This document shows, piece after piece, positions 42,682 to 53,356 of a stretch of 64,000 nt of DNA (position 1 is the stretch's first letter; each line of letters opens with the position of its first letter). A program made the translations under genes and the position numbers. A model generated the notes under the pieces. That model saw only the letters and a list, made by a program, of their open reading frames with translations. It did not search any database and was not told the origin of the DNA. The stretch spans positions 372,001-436,000 of the forward strand of contig NZ_CAKAKO010000006.1 in the NCBI RefSeq assembly GCF_916700565.1, given 5' to 3'. Source of the DNA: Xenophilus sp. Marseille-Q4582 (lineage in GTDB: Bacteria > Pseudomonadota > Gammaproteobacteria > Burkholderiales > Burkholderiaceae_C).

Positions 42682-43238
42682 CCCATCCCATCGAGGAACT
42701 GGCGGCCGGGCTCACCGAGCCGGAGTCGTTGCGGCCCACGGCGCGCCATGCCTACACGCGCCTGTGTGCCGCCCTGTCCAAGGCCAGCCTGGTGCTCGCG
42801 GTGGTGATGCTGATCGCCATCATCCTCGCCGTGCAGTACCAGGTGGTGGGCCGCTACATCTTCAACGACACGCCCACCTGGGCCGAAGGCTTGGCGCTGC
42901 AGCTGGTGCTCTACGTCACGGCGCTGGCCGTGGCGGTGGGCGTGCGGGACGCGGGCCACATCGGGCTCGAATCGCTGGTCTCGCTGCTGCCCGAGGGCCT
43001 GCGGCTGAAGCTGGAGGTGCTGATCCACGCGCTGGTGGCGCTCTTCGGCGCCATCATGGTCGAAAGCGGCTGGGAGTGGACCGTGCTCAAGTGGAGCGAC
43101 ATGAAACCCATGATGCACGTGCCCGTGGGCATGGACTACCTTGCGCTGGTGGTAGCCGGCGCGCTGATCGTGATGTTCTCCATCGAGCACATCGTGGCGC
43201 TGCTGCGCGGCGAGGACGTCGAGCCGTCCTGGCATTGA
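42678..43238 (+). CDS. TRAP transporter small permease (DctQ family)
   Basis: The 186-aa protein has four hydrophobic segments, the first around 36-56 ([20 protein letters not shown]). It shows the family pattern [20 protein letters not shown] followed by [17 protein letters not shown] 42678 overlaps the receptor stop. It forms the small membrane subunit of the TRAP system with the DctM product, powering uptake from a sodium or proton gradient. Confidence 0.92.
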   Translation: MTHPIEELAAGLTEPESLRPTARHAYTRLCAALSKASLVLAVVMLIAIILAVQYQVVGRYIFNDTPTWAEGLALQLVLYVTALAVAVGVRDAGHIGLESLVSLLPEGLRLKLEVLIHALVALFGAIMVESGWEWTVLKWSDMKPMMHVPVGMDYLALVVAGALIVMFSIEHIVALLRGEDVEPSWH

Positions 43239-43286
43239 TCACCCCTTCCGTACCGATAACAAAAGACAAGACGCGGAGACATTGCA

Positions 43287-44588
43287 GTGGAACTGGCAAT
43301 CCTTGCCCTGAGCTTCCTGGCCCTTCTGGTGCTGGGCGTGCCGGTGGCCTTTTCGATCGGGCTGGCCTCGGTGGCCACCGTGCTCTATGCCGACCTTCCG
43401 GTGGCGGTGGTGTTCCAGAAGATGGTCGGCGGCATGCAGATCTTCTCCTTCCTGGCCATCCCCTTCTTCGTGTTCGCGGGCGAGCTGATGCTCTACGGCG
43501 GCATCGCGCAGCGCATCGTGCGCTTCGCCAACAGCCTGGTGGGCCATGTGCGCGGCGGCCTGGGCATGAGCAACGTGGTGGGCTGCACCCTGTTCGGCGG
43601 CGTGGCGGGCTCGCCCGTGGCCGACGTCTCGGCCATGGGCTCCGTGATGATCCCGCTGATGAAGAAGGAGGGCTACGACGCCGACTACGCGGTGAACGTG
43701 ACCACGCACGCGGCTCTGGTCGGCGCGCTGATGCCCACCTCGCACAACCTGATCATCTTCACGCTCGCGACCACGGGCATCGCCTCGGTCAGCATCCTGA
43801 GCCTGATCCTCGCCGGGCTGGTGCCGGCGCTGCTGCTCACGGTGTGCAACCTGGCGGCCGCCTACTGGGTGGCCATCCAGCGCGGCTACCCGATCCGCGG
43901 CGCCTTCCCCGGCTGGGGCGAGGTGCTGGCGGCCTTCATCGCCGCGCTGCCGGGGCTGCTGATCGTGGTCATCATCCTGGCCGGCATCCTGTCGGGCGTG
44001 TTCACGGCCACCGAGTCGGCCGCCACGGCCGTGATGTGGGCCTTGCTGGTCACGGTGCTGGTCTACCGCTCGCTCTCGTGGAAGGACTTCCTCAAGGCCT
44101 GCGCCAAGGCCTGCAAGACCACCGGCGTGGTGCTGCTCCTGATCGGCATCAGTTCCGCCTTCGGCTATTTCATGGCGCTGTACGAAGTGCCGCAGAAGAC
44201 CGGCGAGCTGATGACCAGCGTCTCCAGCAGCCCCTGGGTCATCTTCCTGATGATCAACGTGCTGCTCTTCCTGCTGGGCACCTTCCTGGACATGGCGGCC
44301 ACGATCCTGATCTGCACGCCCATCTTCCTGCCCATCGCGATGGAATTCGGCATGAGCCCGGTGCAGTTCGGCATCGTCATGCTCATCAACTGCGCGCTGG
44401 GGCTGAACACGCCGCCCGTGGGCACCACGCAGTTCATCGGGTGCGCGATCGGCGGCGTGTCGGTGGGCGAGGTGATGCGCTCCATCCTGCCCTTCTACGG
44501 CGCGCTGATCGTGTGCCTGATGCTGGTCACCTACGTGCCGCTGTTCTCCACCTGGCTGCCCACGCTCCTGAACGCTCCGCTGAAGTAG
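43287..44588 (+). CDS. TRAP transporter large permease (DctM family)
   Basis: The 433-aa polytopic protein has a dozen hydrophobic segments and the DctM marks [19 protein letters not shown] (about 57-75), [20 protein letters not shown] near 91-110, [20 protein letters not shown], and [12 protein letters not shown] near 371-382. GTG 43287 follows GGAGA. It is the transport channel subunit of the TRAP system encoded just upstream. Confidence 0.94.
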   Translation: MELAILALSFLALLVLGVPVAFSIGLASVATVLYADLPVAVVFQKMVGGMQIFSFLAIPFFVFAGELMLYGGIAQRIVRFANSLVGHVRGGLGMSNVVGCTLFGGVAGSPVADVSAMGSVMIPLMKKEGYDADYAVNVTTHAALVGALMPTSHNLIIFTLATTGIASVSILSLILAGLVPALLLTVCNLAAAYWVAIQRGYPIRGAFPGWGEVLAAFIAALPGLLIVVIILAGILSGVFTATESAATAVMWALLVTVLVYRSLSWKDFLKACAKACKTTGVVLLLIGISSAFGYFMALYEVPQKTGELMTSVSSSPWVIFLMINVLLFLLGTFLDMAATILICTPIFLPIAMEFGMSPVQFGIVMLINCALGLNTPPVGTTQFIGCAIGGVSVGEVMRSILPFYGALIVCLMLVTYVPLFSTWLPTLLNAPLK

Positions 44589-44631
44589 CTGCGCACGCCT
44601 TCCACCCTCGCCATCCACCCCCGTTCCCCCG

Positions 44632-46209
44632 ATGCGCAGCGCCCCGCTTTACATCACCATGCACCCGGCCGACAACGTGGCCATCGTCGCCAACGACGGC
44701 GGCCTGCCGGCCGGCACGGTGTTCCCGGACGGCCTGACCCTGGTCGACAAGGTGCCGCAGGCGCACAAGGTCGCGCTGCAGGACATTCCCGAGGGCGGCG
44801 CCGTGCGGCGCTACAACGTGACCATCGGCTACGCCAACAAGCCGCTGCCGCGCGGCAGCTGGGTGCACGAGCGCCTGCTGACCCTGCCCGAGGCGCGCGC
44901 GCTCGAAGGCCTGCCCATCGCCACCGTCAAGCCCGAGCCGCAGCCGCCGCTGGAAGGCTACACCTTCGAGGGCTACCGCAACGCGGACGGCTCGGTCGGC
45001 ACGCGCAACATCCTGGCCATCACGCAGACCGTGCAGTGCGTGGCCGGCGTGACCGACTTCGCGGTGCAGCTCATCAAGGCCGAACTGCTGCCCAGGTACC
45101 CGAACGTGGACGACGTGGTGGCGCTCGCGCACACCTACGGCTGCGGCGTGGCCATTGACGCGCCGGACGCGATCATTCCGATCCGCACGCTGCGCAACAT
45201 CAGCCTGAACCCGAACTTCGGCGGCGAGGTGATGGTGGTGAGCCTGGGCTGCGAGAAGCTGCAGCCCGAACGACTTCTTCCCCCGGGGTCGATTCCCATC
45301 GTGGACGAGCGCAACGTGGCCGACGTGGGCGACACGGCCGAGGCCAAGCTCGACGTGGTCTGCCTGCAGGACGATGCGCACGTGGGCTTCATGTCCATGG
45401 TGCAGTCCATCATGCGCCAGGCCGAGGAGCACCTCGAGCGCCTGAACGCGCGCCGGCGCGAGACCGTGCCGGCCAGCGAGCTCGTGGTCGGCGTGCAGTG
45501 CGGCGGCAGCGATGCCTTCAGCGGCGTGACCGCCAATCCGGCCGTGGGCTACTGCACCGACCTCTTGGTGCGCGCCGGCGCCACCGTGATGTTCAGCGAG
45601 GTGACCGAGGTGCGAGACGGCATCGACCAGTTGACCTCGCGCGCCAGCACGCCCGAGGTGGCCGAAGCCATGGTCCGCGAGATGGCCTGGTACGACGCCT
45701 ACCTCGACAAGGGCCGCGTGGACCGCAGCGCCAACACCACGCCCGGCAACAAGAAGGGCGGGCTGTCGAACATCGTCGAGAAGGCCATGGGCTCCATCGT
45801 CAAGAGCGGCTCCTCGCCGATCTCGGGCGTGATCGCGCCGGGCGAGAAACTCCAGCACAAGGGCCTGATCTACGCCGCCACGCCCGCATCGGACTTCATC
45901 TGCGGCACGCTGCAGCTGGCCGCCGGCATGAACCTGCACGTGTTCACGACGGGCCGCGGCACGCCCTACGGCCTGGCCGAGGTGCCCGTCATCAAGGTGG
46001 CTACGCGCGACGACCTGGCGCGCCGCTGGCACGACCTCATGGACATCAACGCCGGCACCATCGCCACGGGCGAGAAGACCATCGCCGACGTGGGCTGGGA
46101 GATGTTCCAGCTCATGCTGGACGTGGCCAGCGGCCGCAAGAAGACCTGGGCCGAGCAGTGGAAGCTGCACAACGCCCTCGTGCTGTTCAACCCGGCGCCC
46201 GTGACATGA
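44632..46209 (+). CDS. garD: Galactarate dehydratase
   Basis: The 525-aa protein has an N-terminal SAF-like domain (about 10-95; [38 protein letters not shown]) and the large UxaA/GarD domain. Motifs include [57 protein letters not shown], and the C-terminal [18 protein letters not shown] with its metal-ligand neighbourhood. Length and [11 protein letters not shown] favour galactarate over altronate dehydratase. It dehydrates galactarate (meso) to 5-dehydro-4-deoxyglucarate, feeding KdgD. It follows the TRAP genes by 43 bp. Confidence 0.9.
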   Translation: MRSAPLYITMHPADNVAIVANDGGLPAGTVFPDGLTLVDKVPQAHKVALQDIPEGGAVRRYNVTIGYANKPLPRGSWVHERLLTLPEARALEGLPIATVKPEPQPPLEGYTFEGYRNADGSVGTRNILAITQTVQCVAGVTDFAVQLIKAELLPRYPNVDDVVALAHTYGCGVAIDAPDAIIPIRTLRNISLNPNFGGEVMVVSLGCEKLQPERLLPPGSIPIVDERNVADVGDTAEAKLDVVCLQDDAHVGFMSMVQSIMRQAEEHLERLNARRRETVPASELVVGVQCGGSDAFSGVTANPAVGYCTDLLVRAGATVMFSEVTEVRDGIDQLTSRASTPEVAEAMVREMAWYDAYLDKGRVDRSANTTPGNKKGGLSNIVEKAMGSIVKSGSSPISGVIAPGEKLQHKGLIYAATPASDFICGTLQLAAGMNLHVFTTGRGTPYGLAEVPVIKVATRDDLARRWHDLMDINAGTIATGEKTIADVGWEMFQLMLDVASGRKKTWAEQWKLHNALVLFNPAPVT

Positions 46210-46446
46210 GACGGCCGCAGTCCCTCGGCCCTCGCAGCGCTGTTCGCACCGCGCGCGCGCCCTCGCGCGGGGTCACGCCCGCGCGACGGACGCGTGCCCC
46301 CGCGCCAACACACGCCCCTGCATGCGCCCCCGTCCCCACGCGCCGCCACAAGGAAGACACCTGGAAACCCTGAAGTCCATGCACTGAGTTGCCCCCCTCT
46401 TTCGTCACGCGTTCCCCAGATTCACAACCCCAAGAGAGACAAAACC

Positions 46447-47433
46447 GTGAGCATCCCCTCCCTTCGCTTCGCACCGGCCCGCCGCGCCGTCCTGCTGGCC
46501 GCCCTGGGCCTCGGCCTGGGCTTGACCTTCGGTGCACAGGCCCAGAGCACCTTCCCCAGCAAGCCCATCGAACTGCTGGTGCCCTACCAGCCCGGCGGCG
46601 GCACCGACGGCCTGGCCCGTGCCTTTGCCGACGCCAGCCGCAAGCACATCGACCAGAGCATCGTGATCGTCAACCGCCCAGGCGCCGGCGGCGCCATCGG
46701 CTGGCAGGAAGTGATCAACGCCCGGCCCGACGGCTACAAGCTGGCCGTGCTCACGGTGGAACTGCTGACGCTGCCGCACCTGGGCCTGGCCAAGTTCAAG
46801 TACGACGACTTCCAGCCCATCGCGCAGCTCAACGCCGACCCGGCCGCCGTGACCGTGAAGGCCGACGCGCCCTGGAACACGATCGAGGAGTTCCTGGCCG
46901 ATGCGAAGAAGAAGCCCGAGCAGATGCGCATCGGCAACTCGGGCAACGGCTCCATCTGGCACCTGGCCGCCGCGGCGCTGGAGGACAAGACCGGCACCCG
47001 GTTCAACCACATCCCCTTCCAGGGCGCGGCGCCCGCCGTGCTGGCGCTGCTGGGCGGCCACATCGAGGCCGTGACGGTGAGCCCGGCAGAGGTCACGACC
47101 CATGTGCAGTCCGGCAAGCTCAAGACGCTGATGGTGATGGCCGACAAACGCGTGAAGGGCTTCGAGAAGGTGCCCACCGCCAAGGAAAAGGGCATCGACC
47201 TGGCCATCGGCACCTGGCGCGGCCTGGGCGCGCCCAAGAACACGCCGCCCGAGGTGATGGCGCGCCTGCGCGAGATCACGGCCAAGACCGCCGCCGAGCC
47301 GCTGATGCACGAGGTGATGGACAAGCAGAACCTGGGCTATGTCTACACCGACGGCGCGATCTTCAAGGACACGCTGGCCAAGGACGACGTGTACTTCAAG
47401 GGCCTGATCGGCAAGCTCAACCTCAAGCCCTGA
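46447..47433 (+). CDS. Bug-family (TctC-type) periplasmic receptor
   Basis: GTG 46447 with GAGAGAC upstream begins a Sec signal (ARRAVLLAALGLGLGL, cleavage near AQAQ). The mature protein carries FPSKPIELLVPYQPGGGTD, NRPGAGGAIGWQEV and ARPDGYKLAVL. The 328-aa length is typical. It differs from the commoner Bug subgroup in having GGGTDGLARAFADA and ends with a YFKGLIGKLNL tail. Ligand unknown; context suggests a carboxylate related to aldarate use. No TctAB partner is nearby. Confidence 0.9.
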   Translation: MSIPSLRFAPARRAVLLAALGLGLGLTFGAQAQSTFPSKPIELLVPYQPGGGTDGLARAFADASRKHIDQSIVIVNRPGAGGAIGWQEVINARPDGYKLAVLTVELLTLPHLGLAKFKYDDFQPIAQLNADPAAVTVKADAPWNTIEEFLADAKKKPEQMRIGNSGNGSIWHLAAAALEDKTGTRFNHIPFQGAAPAVLALLGGHIEAVTVSPAEVTTHVQSGKLKTLMVMADKRVKGFEKVPTAKEKGIDLAIGTWRGLGAPKNTPPEVMARLREITAKTAAEPLMHEVMDKQNLGYVYTDGAIFKDTLAKDDVYFKGLIGKLNLKP

Positions 47434-47564
47434 AAGCCGCGCCCGCACGGCCCGAACGGCCGTGCAAGGGCGAATCCCGGTCCGCGCGCCGCCGACTCCA
47501 ACGACAACAGGCCCGCGCGGCATGCGCCCTTCGGGGTCCTTCTTCTTTCAATCTGGAGACCTTC

Positions 47565-48569
47565 ATGCAACGCCGTACCCTCCTCCAACGCGCCCTCGTC
47601 ACGGGCACCCTGATGGCCGCGGCCGCCCTGCCGGCCACGACCGCCTTCGCCCAGGGCAGCTGGCCCACGGGCAAGGCCATCACCTACATGGTGCCCTTCC
47701 CGGCCGGCGGCACCACCGACGTGCTGGGCCGCCTGATCAGCCAGAAGCTGGGCACGGCGCTGGGCACCAGCGTGGTCATCGACAACAAGGGCGGCGCCGG
47801 CGGCAGCGTGGGCTCCGAGATCGCCTCGCGCGCAGCGCCCGACGGCTACACGATGCTGGGCGGCACCGTCAGCTCGCATGCCATCAACGTGAGCCTGTAT
47901 CCCAAGATCGGCTACGACCCGGTCACCTCCTTCGCGCCCGTGACGCTGATCGGCACCAACCCCACGGTGCTCGTCGTGCCGGCCAACAGCCCCTACAAGA
48001 CGCTCAAGGACGTCGTCGAGGCCAGCAAGGCCAAGGCCGGCGGCCTGTCCTCGGCCTCGGCCGGCATCGGCACCTCGCAGCACCTGTCGCTGGAACTGCT
48101 GGCCTACAAGTCGGGCGTGAAGTTCAACCACGTGCCGTACAAGGGCAGCGGCCCGGCGATCCAGGACGTGATCGGCGGCCAGGTGGACATGATGTTCGAC
48201 ACCACCGTCGTCGCCGCGCCGCACATCGCCAGCGGCAAGCTGCGCGCCATCGCCGTCACCTCCCCCAAGCGGCTGGAGTCGCTGCCCGACGTGCCGACCG
48301 TGGCCGAGTCCGGCGTGCCGGGCCTGGCGGACTATTCGGTGCTGTCTTGGCAGGCGATCTTCGTGCCGGCCGGCACGCCGGCGCCGATCGTCGACCGCCT
48401 GCACAAGGAGATCCGCACCATCCTGGCCCAGCCCGACATGCAGGAGCGGCTCAAGAGCTTCGGCATGCAGCCGGCCGACATGACGACGGCCGAGATCGCG
48501 GCGTTCCAGAAGGCCGAGGTGGCCAAGTGGGCGCAGGTGATCAAGGCGGCGAACATCAAGCCTGAGTAA
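47565..48569 (+). CDS. Bug-family (TctC-type) periplasmic receptor
   Basis: The 334-aa receptor opens MQRRTLLQRALVTGTLM (Tat- or Sec-type leader, cleavage near AFAQG), then has WPTGKAITYMVPFPAGGTTD, NKGGAGGSVGSE, AAPDGYTMLGGT, VPYKGSGPAIQDVIGGQVDM, all firm Bug marks. It is the last gene of the rightward aldarate cluster, 131 bp after another receptor of the same family. Two receptors side by side suggest different ligands. No membrane partner is encoded in the window. Confidence 0.92.
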   Translation: MQRRTLLQRALVTGTLMAAAALPATTAFAQGSWPTGKAITYMVPFPAGGTTDVLGRLISQKLGTALGTSVVIDNKGGAGGSVGSEIASRAAPDGYTMLGGTVSSHAINVSLYPKIGYDPVTSFAPVTLIGTNPTVLVVPANSPYKTLKDVVEASKAKAGGLSSASAGIGTSQHLSLELLAYKSGVKFNHVPYKGSGPAIQDVIGGQVDMMFDTTVVAAPHIASGKLRAIAVTSPKRLESLPDVPTVAESGVPGLADYSVLSWQAIFVPAGTPAPIVDRLHKEIRTILAQPDMQERLKSFGMQPADMTTAEIAAFQKAEVAKWAQVIKAANIKPE

Positions 48570-48663
48570 GCGGCAGGGCGCCCGGCCGCGCGGCACGGCC
48601 ATGGCGCCCGCGGCGGCCTCCTAGAATCGCAGGCCGTCCGTCCTGCCCCTGCCTGGAGCCTTC

Positions 48664-49539
48664 TTGTCCGATCGCCTCGCCGTCCTGCCGCAGTACCTCT
48701 ATCCCAAACAAGCCCTCACGGCCTTCGCCGGATGGGTGGCACGCGGCGAACGCGGTGCGCTGACCACCTGGATCATCGAGCGCTTCATCGCCCGGTACGG
48801 CGTGGACATGGCCGAGGCGGTGCACCCCGAGGCCGCGCACTACACCAGCTTCAACGACTTCTTCACGCGCGCCCTCAAGCCCGGCGCGCGGCCCATCGCC
48901 GAGGCGCCCTTCGTGTGCCCGGTCGACGGCGCCATCAGCCAGTTCGGCGCGCTCACGGGCGCGGCGGGCGACCAGGTCTTCCAGGCCAAGGGCCACCACT
49001 ACAGCACGACGGCGCTGGTGGGCGGCGACGCGCAGCTGGCGGCGCGCTTCGCCGGCGGCAGCTTCGCCACGCTGTACCTGAGCCCGCGCGACTACCACCG
49101 CATCCACATGCCCTGCGACGGGCGGCTCATGCGCATGGTCTACGTGCCGGGCGAGCTGTTCTCGGTCAACCCGGTCACGGCGCGCGGCGTGCCGGGCCTG
49201 TTCGCGCGCAACGAGCGCGTGGTCTGCGTCTTCGAATCCGCGCGCGGGCCCTTCGTGCTGGTGCTGGTGGGCGCCACCATCGTCGGCAGCATGGCGACCG
49301 TGTGGCACGGCGTGGTCAACCCGCCGCGCACGGGCCAGTTGCGCGACTGGCGCTATGACGCCGCCGGCCAGGCGCCCATCGTGCTGCGCCAGGGCGAGGA
49401 AATGGGCCGCTTCCTGCTGGGCTCCACGGTGGTGATGCTGTTCCCGCGCCCGGCGCTGGCCTTCCATCCCGACTGGGCGCCCGGCCGCGCGATCCGGCTG
49501 GGCGAGGCCATGGCCTACGACACGCAGCTGCCCGCCTGA
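48664..49539 (+). CDS. psd: Phosphatidylserine decarboxylase proenzyme
   Basis: A 291-aa protein with the Psd pattern: HYTSFNDFFTRALKPGARPI (about 60-79), CPVDGAISQFG, YLSPRDYHRIHMPCDG and the C-terminal FLLGSTVVMLF, whose LGST is the self-cleavage site that makes the pyruvoyl group from Ser. It converts phosphatidylserine to phosphatidylethanolamine at the inner membrane. Start is TTG 48664, preceded by TGGAG; no ATG lies upstream in frame. Confidence 0.95.
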   Translation: MSDRLAVLPQYLYPKQALTAFAGWVARGERGALTTWIIERFIARYGVDMAEAVHPEAAHYTSFNDFFTRALKPGARPIAEAPFVCPVDGAISQFGALTGAAGDQVFQAKGHHYSTTALVGGDAQLAARFAGGSFATLYLSPRDYHRIHMPCDGRLMRMVYVPGELFSVNPVTARGVPGLFARNERVVCVFESARGPFVLVLVGATIVGSMATVWHGVVNPPRTGQLRDWRYDAAGQAPIVLRQGEEMGRFLLGSTVVMLFPRPALAFHPDWAPGRAIRLGEAMAYDTQLPA

Positions 49540-49654
49540 GCGGCAGCCCAGCGCGGCGAGACCGGCCGCCCCGCAGGACCGCGCGCCCCGGGGCCGTGTC
49601 CGGCGCTCCCGCGGCGGGGATAGACTGGCGCACGCGTCTTCGCAAGGACTGGCC

Positions 49655-50002
49655 ATGAGCTCCAAGGACAACGCTGCGATCAGTGCCCTGTTCGCCCTGC
49701 TCGAAGCGCGCTATGCGCTGCGTGTGCTCTGGGCCTTGCGCGACAGCCATGCCCAAACCTTCCGCCTGCTGCAGGACAGCGTAGGCGGCATCACGCCCAA
49801 CACGCTCAACACCCGCATCAAGGAACTGCGCGCCGCCGGGCTGCTGACGCGGGCGCCCGACGGTTACGTGCTCACGCCGGCGGGGCTGGACCTGGCCCGG
49901 CGCCTGTCGGACCTGCCGGCCTTCGCCACCCGCTGGCGGGCCAGCCAGCCGGCGGGGCCCGCGGCGGCACCCGGTGCGCCCCCGCCCGGGCGGCCGGACT
50001 GA
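49655..50002 (+). CDS. HxlR-like winged-helix regulator
   Basis: The 115-aa protein reads as a small wHTH: AISALFALLEARYALRVLWA (helix 1), FRLLQDSVGGITPNTLNTRI, KELRAAGLLTRAPDGYVLTP (recognition and wing), ending in an Ala/Pro-rich tail. The order is that of HxlR-type regulators, without the usual N-terminal Cys. Target genes are not evident; it stands alone between psd and the FKBP gene. AAGGA lies before ATG 49655. Confidence 0.75.
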   Translation: MSSKDNAAISALFALLEARYALRVLWALRDSHAQTFRLLQDSVGGITPNTLNTRIKELRAAGLLTRAPDGYVLTPAGLDLARRLSDLPAFATRWRASQPAGPAAAPGAPPPGRPD

Positions 50003-50135
50003 AGCCCGGCAGGTGCGCGCCGCGGCTGCCGAGCCCGCGGCGCCTGCCGCCCCGGAACACCCTCGTTACACTGCCCGGCCTTGCGGCGCGCCGACGGTGT
50101 GCCCGCCTCTTTCCCATCTTCCCTGAGGAGCTTCC

Positions 50136-50486
50136 ATGCCCACCACTTCTTCCGGCCTGCAGTACGAAGACACCGTCGTCGGCGAAGGCGCCGAGGCGCA
50201 AGCCGGCCACCATGTGCACGTGCACTACACGGGCTGGCTCTACAACGACGGCCAGCAGGGCGCCAAGTTCGACTCCAGCCGGGACCGCGGCCAGCCCTTT
50301 TCCTTCCCGCTGGGCGCGGGCCATGTGATCAAGGGCTGGGACGAGGGCGTGGCCGGCATGAAGGTGGGCGGCCAGCGCACGCTGATCATCCCTGCCGCCC
50401 TGGGCTATGGCGCCCGCGGGGCCGGCGGCGTGATTCCGCCGAACGCCACGCTCAAGTTCGACGTCGAGCTGCTCGACACGCACTGA
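50136..50486 (+). CDS. FKBP-type peptidyl-prolyl cis-trans isomerase
   Basis: The 116-aa single-domain FKBP has VHVHYTGWLYNDG (about 27-39), KFDSSRDRGQPFSFPLGAGH, VIKGWDEGVAGMKVGGQRTL and AALGYGARGAGGVIPPNATL, with all active-site aromatics (Tyr, Phe, Trp) present. No signal peptide, so it acts in the cytoplasm on proline bonds in folding proteins. It lies 214 bp before grpE but is separated from it by a heat-shock promoter. Confidence 0.94.
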   Translation: MPTTSSGLQYEDTVVGEGAEAQAGHHVHVHYTGWLYNDGQQGAKFDSSRDRGQPFSFPLGAGHVIKGWDEGVAGMKVGGQRTLIIPAALGYGARGAGGVIPPNATLKFDVELLDTH

Positions 50487-50640
50487 CGCCCTGCCGCGCC
50501 TGGGCCGGGCGCGGCCCCCGGGTGGCAGGCCGCAGGGCCCCTGCGGGCTGCCCGGCCCACCGCGCCTTCCATGGATCCCGGAATTGATCGCCAAGCAGCG
50601 ATCGATTGAGAATTTCTTGTGCCCGGAACGATCGCCCTGT

Positions 50641-50668
50641 CTTGAAAAGGGCTTTCAGGGCCCTAGCT
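50641..50668 (+). promoter_or_regulatory. Sigma-32 (heat-shock) promoter of grpE
   Basis: CTTGAAA at 50641-50647 is a perfect -35 core; 13 nt later CCCTAGCT at 50661-50668 resembles the sigma-32 -10 CCCCATnT. It sits 33 bp before the grpE start, in front of a chaperone operon, as expected. Confidence 0.75.
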
Positions 50669-50683
50669 GCGAGGCAGCTTTTT
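50665..50683 (+). terminator. Terminator-like hairpin overlapping the grpE promoter
   Basis: AGCTGC (50665-50670) and GCAGCT (50674-50679) form a 6-bp stem with a 3-nt loop, followed by TTTTT (50679-50683). It could stop read-through from the upstream FKBP gene just before the heat-shock start site. Confidence 0.5.
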
Positions 50684-50700
50684 CCCATTGACTCAAGGAC

Positions 50701-51282
50701 ATGTCGGAGAACCCCATTCCCCCGAGCCAAACGGACGCCCTGACCGGCGCCCCCAGCCCCGAAGAACTCGAAGCCGCGGCCGCCGCGAGCGCGGCCGATG
50801 CCGCAGCCAGCCAGGCCCAGGCGCAGAACCTCGAAGCCGAACTGGCCGCCCTGCAGGCGAAGAACGCCGAACTGTCGGACCAGTACCTGCGCGCGCAGGC
50901 GGACGTGCAGAACGCGCGCCGCCGCGCCGACGAGGAGGTCAGCAAGGCCCGCAAGTTCGCGCTCGAAGCCTTCGCCGAATCGCTGCTGCCCGTGCTGGAC
51001 AGTTTCGAGGCCGGCCTCGCCGTGCAGGAAGCGACGGTGGAACAGCTGCGCGAAGGCTCCGAAGCGACGCTGCGCCAGCTGCAAAGCGCGCTGGAGCGCA
51101 ACAAGGTGCTGGCCGTGAGCCCGGCCGTGGGAGACCGGTTCGATCCGCACCAGCACCAGGCCATCGCCGCCGTGCCCTCCGAGCAGGAAGCGAACACCAT
51201 CGTGTCTGTGCTGCAAAAGGGCTACACCATCGCCGAACGCGTGCTGCGCCCCGCGCTGGTCACGGTCAGCGCGCCCAAGTGA
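50701..51282 (+). CDS. grpE: Nucleotide exchange factor GrpE
   Basis: The 193-aa protein has a disordered Ala-rich N-terminus, a long coiled coil (about 40-90, AELAALQAKNAELSDQYLRA), the GrpE pattern NARRRADEEVSKARKFALEA and the beta domain VGDRFDPHQHQAI, ending VLQKGYTIAERVLRPALVTV. It releases ADP from DnaK, encoded 114 bp downstream. Expression is likely under the sigma-32 promoter at 50641. Confidence 0.96.
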   Translation: MSENPIPPSQTDALTGAPSPEELEAAAAASAADAAASQAQAQNLEAELAALQAKNAELSDQYLRAQADVQNARRRADEEVSKARKFALEAFAESLLPVLDSFEAGLAVQEATVEQLREGSEATLRQLQSALERNKVLAVSPAVGDRFDPHQHQAIAAVPSEQEANTIVSVLQKGYTIAERVLRPALVTVSAPK

Positions 51283-51396
51283 GGCCCGCGCCCCGCTCGC
51301 AGAAACACACAGGAAGTCCCCGCTCGATCCCTTGAATCCGGCGGACTTATCCACACGTTAAGCACAAGATTCTTTGCAGATTCAGGAGTACACAAC

Positions 51397-53337
51397 ATGG
51401 GCAAGATCATCGGCATCGACCTGGGCACGACCAACTCGTGCGTGGCGATCATGGAGGGCAACAACACCCGCGTGATCGAGAACTCGGAAGGCGCGCGCAC
51501 CACGCCTTCGATCATTGCGTACCAAGAAGACGGTGAGGTGCTGGTCGGCGCCTCGGCCAAGCGCCAGGCCGTCACCAACCCCAAGAACACCCTCTATGCG
51601 GTCAAGCGCCTGATCGGCCGCAAGTTCGAAGAGAAAGAGGTGCAAAAGGACATCGACCTGATGCCCTACACCATCACCAAGGCCGACAACGGCGACGCCT
51701 GGGTGGAAGTGCGCGGCAAGAAGCTGGCGCCGCCGCAGATCAGCGCCGAGGTGCTGCGCAAGATGAAGAAGACCGCCGAGGACTACCTGGGCGAGCCGGT
51801 GACCGAGGCCGTGATCACGGTGCCCGCGTACTTCAACGACAGCCAGCGCCAGGCCACCAAGGACGCGGGCCGCATCGCCGGCCTGGACGTCAAGCGCATC
51901 ATCAACGAGCCCACGGCGGCCGCGCTGGCCTTCGGTCTGGACAAGCAGGACAAGGGCGACCGCAAGATCGCCGTGTATGACCTGGGCGGCGGCACCTTCG
52001 ACGTGTCGATCATCGAGATCGCCGACGTCGACGGCGAGAAGCAGTTCGAGGTGCTGTCGACCAACGGCGACACCTTCCTGGGCGGCGAGGACTTCGACCA
52101 GCGCGTGATCGACTACATCATCGGCGAGTTCAAGAAGGAACAGGGCGTGGACCTGTCCAAGGACGTGCTCGCGCTGCAGCGCCTGAAGGAAGCGGCCGAG
52201 AAGGCCAAGATCGAGCTGTCCAACAGCGCGGCGACCGACGTGAACCTGCCCTACATCACGGCCGACGCCACGGGTCCGAAGCACCTGAACATCAAGCTGA
52301 CCCGCGCCAAGCTGGAGTCGCTGGTCGAAGACCTGATCGAGCGCACCATCGCCCCCTGCCGCACGGCCATCAAGGACGCCGGCGTGAGCGTGAGCGAGAT
52401 CAGCGACGTGATTCTGGTCGGCGGCCAGACCCGCATGCCCAAGGTGCAGGAGAAGGTCAAGGAGTTCTTCGGCAAGGAGCCGCGCAAGGACGTGAACCCG
52501 GACGAAGCCGTGGCCGTGGGCGCGGCCGTGCAGGGCCAGGTGCTGTCGGGCGACCGCAAGGACGTGCTGCTGCTGGACGTGACCCCGCTGTCGCTCGGCA
52601 TCGAGACGATGGGCGGCGTGATGACCAAGATGATCACCAAGAACACCACGATCCCGACGAAGTTCGCGCAGACCTTCTCGACGGCCGACGACAACCAGCC
52701 GGCCGTGACGATCAAGGTGTTCCAGGGCGAGCGCGAAGTGGCCGCGGGCAACAAGCTGCTGGGCGAGTTCAACCTCGAGGGCATCCCGCCGGCGCCGCGC
52801 GGCACGCCGCAGATCGAGGTGAGCTTCGACATCGACGCCAACGGCATCCTGCACGTGGGCGCGAAGGACAAGGCCACGGGCAAAGAGAACAAGATCACCA
52901 TCAAGGCCAACTCGGGCATCTCCGAGGAGGAAATCCAGAAGATGGTGAAGGACGCCGAGCTCAACGCCGCCGAGGACAAGAAGAAGGTCGAGCTGGCCCA
53001 GTCGCGCAACCAGGGCGAGGCGCTGGTGCACAGCGTGCGCAAGTCGCTCACCGAGCACGGCGACAAGCTGTCGCCGGCCGAGAAGAGCGAGATCGAGACG
53101 GCCGCCAAGGAGCTGGAAGACGTGCTCAAGGGCGATGACAAGGCCGCGATCGACGGCAAGACCGAGGCGCTGATGACCGCCAGCCAGAAGCTGGGCGAGA
53201 AGATGTACGCCGACGCCCAGGCCGCGGCCGGCGCGGCAGGCGATGCGGCCGGTGCATCGGCCGGCGCGCAAGCCGCCAGCGCCCCCGCGGACGACAACGT
53301 CGTGGACGCCGAGGTCAAGGAAGTGAAGAAGGGCTGA
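51397..53337 (+). CDS. dnaK: Chaperone DnaK (Hsp70)
   Basis: The 646-aa Hsp70 has [18 protein letters not shown] at the start, the ATP-site motifs [11 protein letters not shown] and [27 protein letters not shown], and the substrate domain from about 390 ([18 protein letters not shown]). The C-terminus is Ala-rich and ends in the EEVD-like acidic [14 protein letters not shown]. It binds unfolded proteins in an ATP cycle driven by DnaJ and GrpE, encoded on both sides. Confidence 0.98.
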   Translation: MGKIIGIDLGTTNSCVAIMEGNNTRVIENSEGARTTPSIIAYQEDGEVLVGASAKRQAVTNPKNTLYAVKRLIGRKFEEKEVQKDIDLMPYTITKADNGDAWVEVRGKKLAPPQISAEVLRKMKKTAEDYLGEPVTEAVITVPAYFNDSQRQATKDAGRIAGLDVKRIINEPTAAALAFGLDKQDKGDRKIAVYDLGGGTFDVSIIEIADVDGEKQFEVLSTNGDTFLGGEDFDQRVIDYIIGEFKKEQGVDLSKDVLALQRLKEAAEKAKIELSNSAATDVNLPYITADATGPKHLNIKLTRAKLESLVEDLIERTIAPCRTAIKDAGVSVSEISDVILVGGQTRMPKVQEKVKEFFGKEPRKDVNPDEAVAVGAAVQGQVLSGDRKDVLLLDVTPLSLGIETMGGVMTKMITKNTTIPTKFAQTFSTADDNQPAVTIKVFQGEREVAAGNKLLGEFNLEGIPPAPRGTPQIEVSFDIDANGILHVGAKDKATGKENKITIKANSGISEEEIQKMVKDAELNAAEDKKKVELAQSRNQGEALVHSVRKSLTEHGDKLSPAEKSEIETAAKELEDVLKGDDKAAIDGKTEALMTASQKLGEKMYADAQAAAGAAGDAAGASAGAQAASAPADDNVVDAEVKEVKKG

Positions 53338-53356
53338 CGGCCCGGCCCGGACGCGA

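Noticed and set aside
51283-51396. Second sigma-32 promoter in front of dnaK (CTTGAAT near 51331)
   Set aside because: A -35-like core is present but no acceptable -10 follows at the right distance, so it was not listed.
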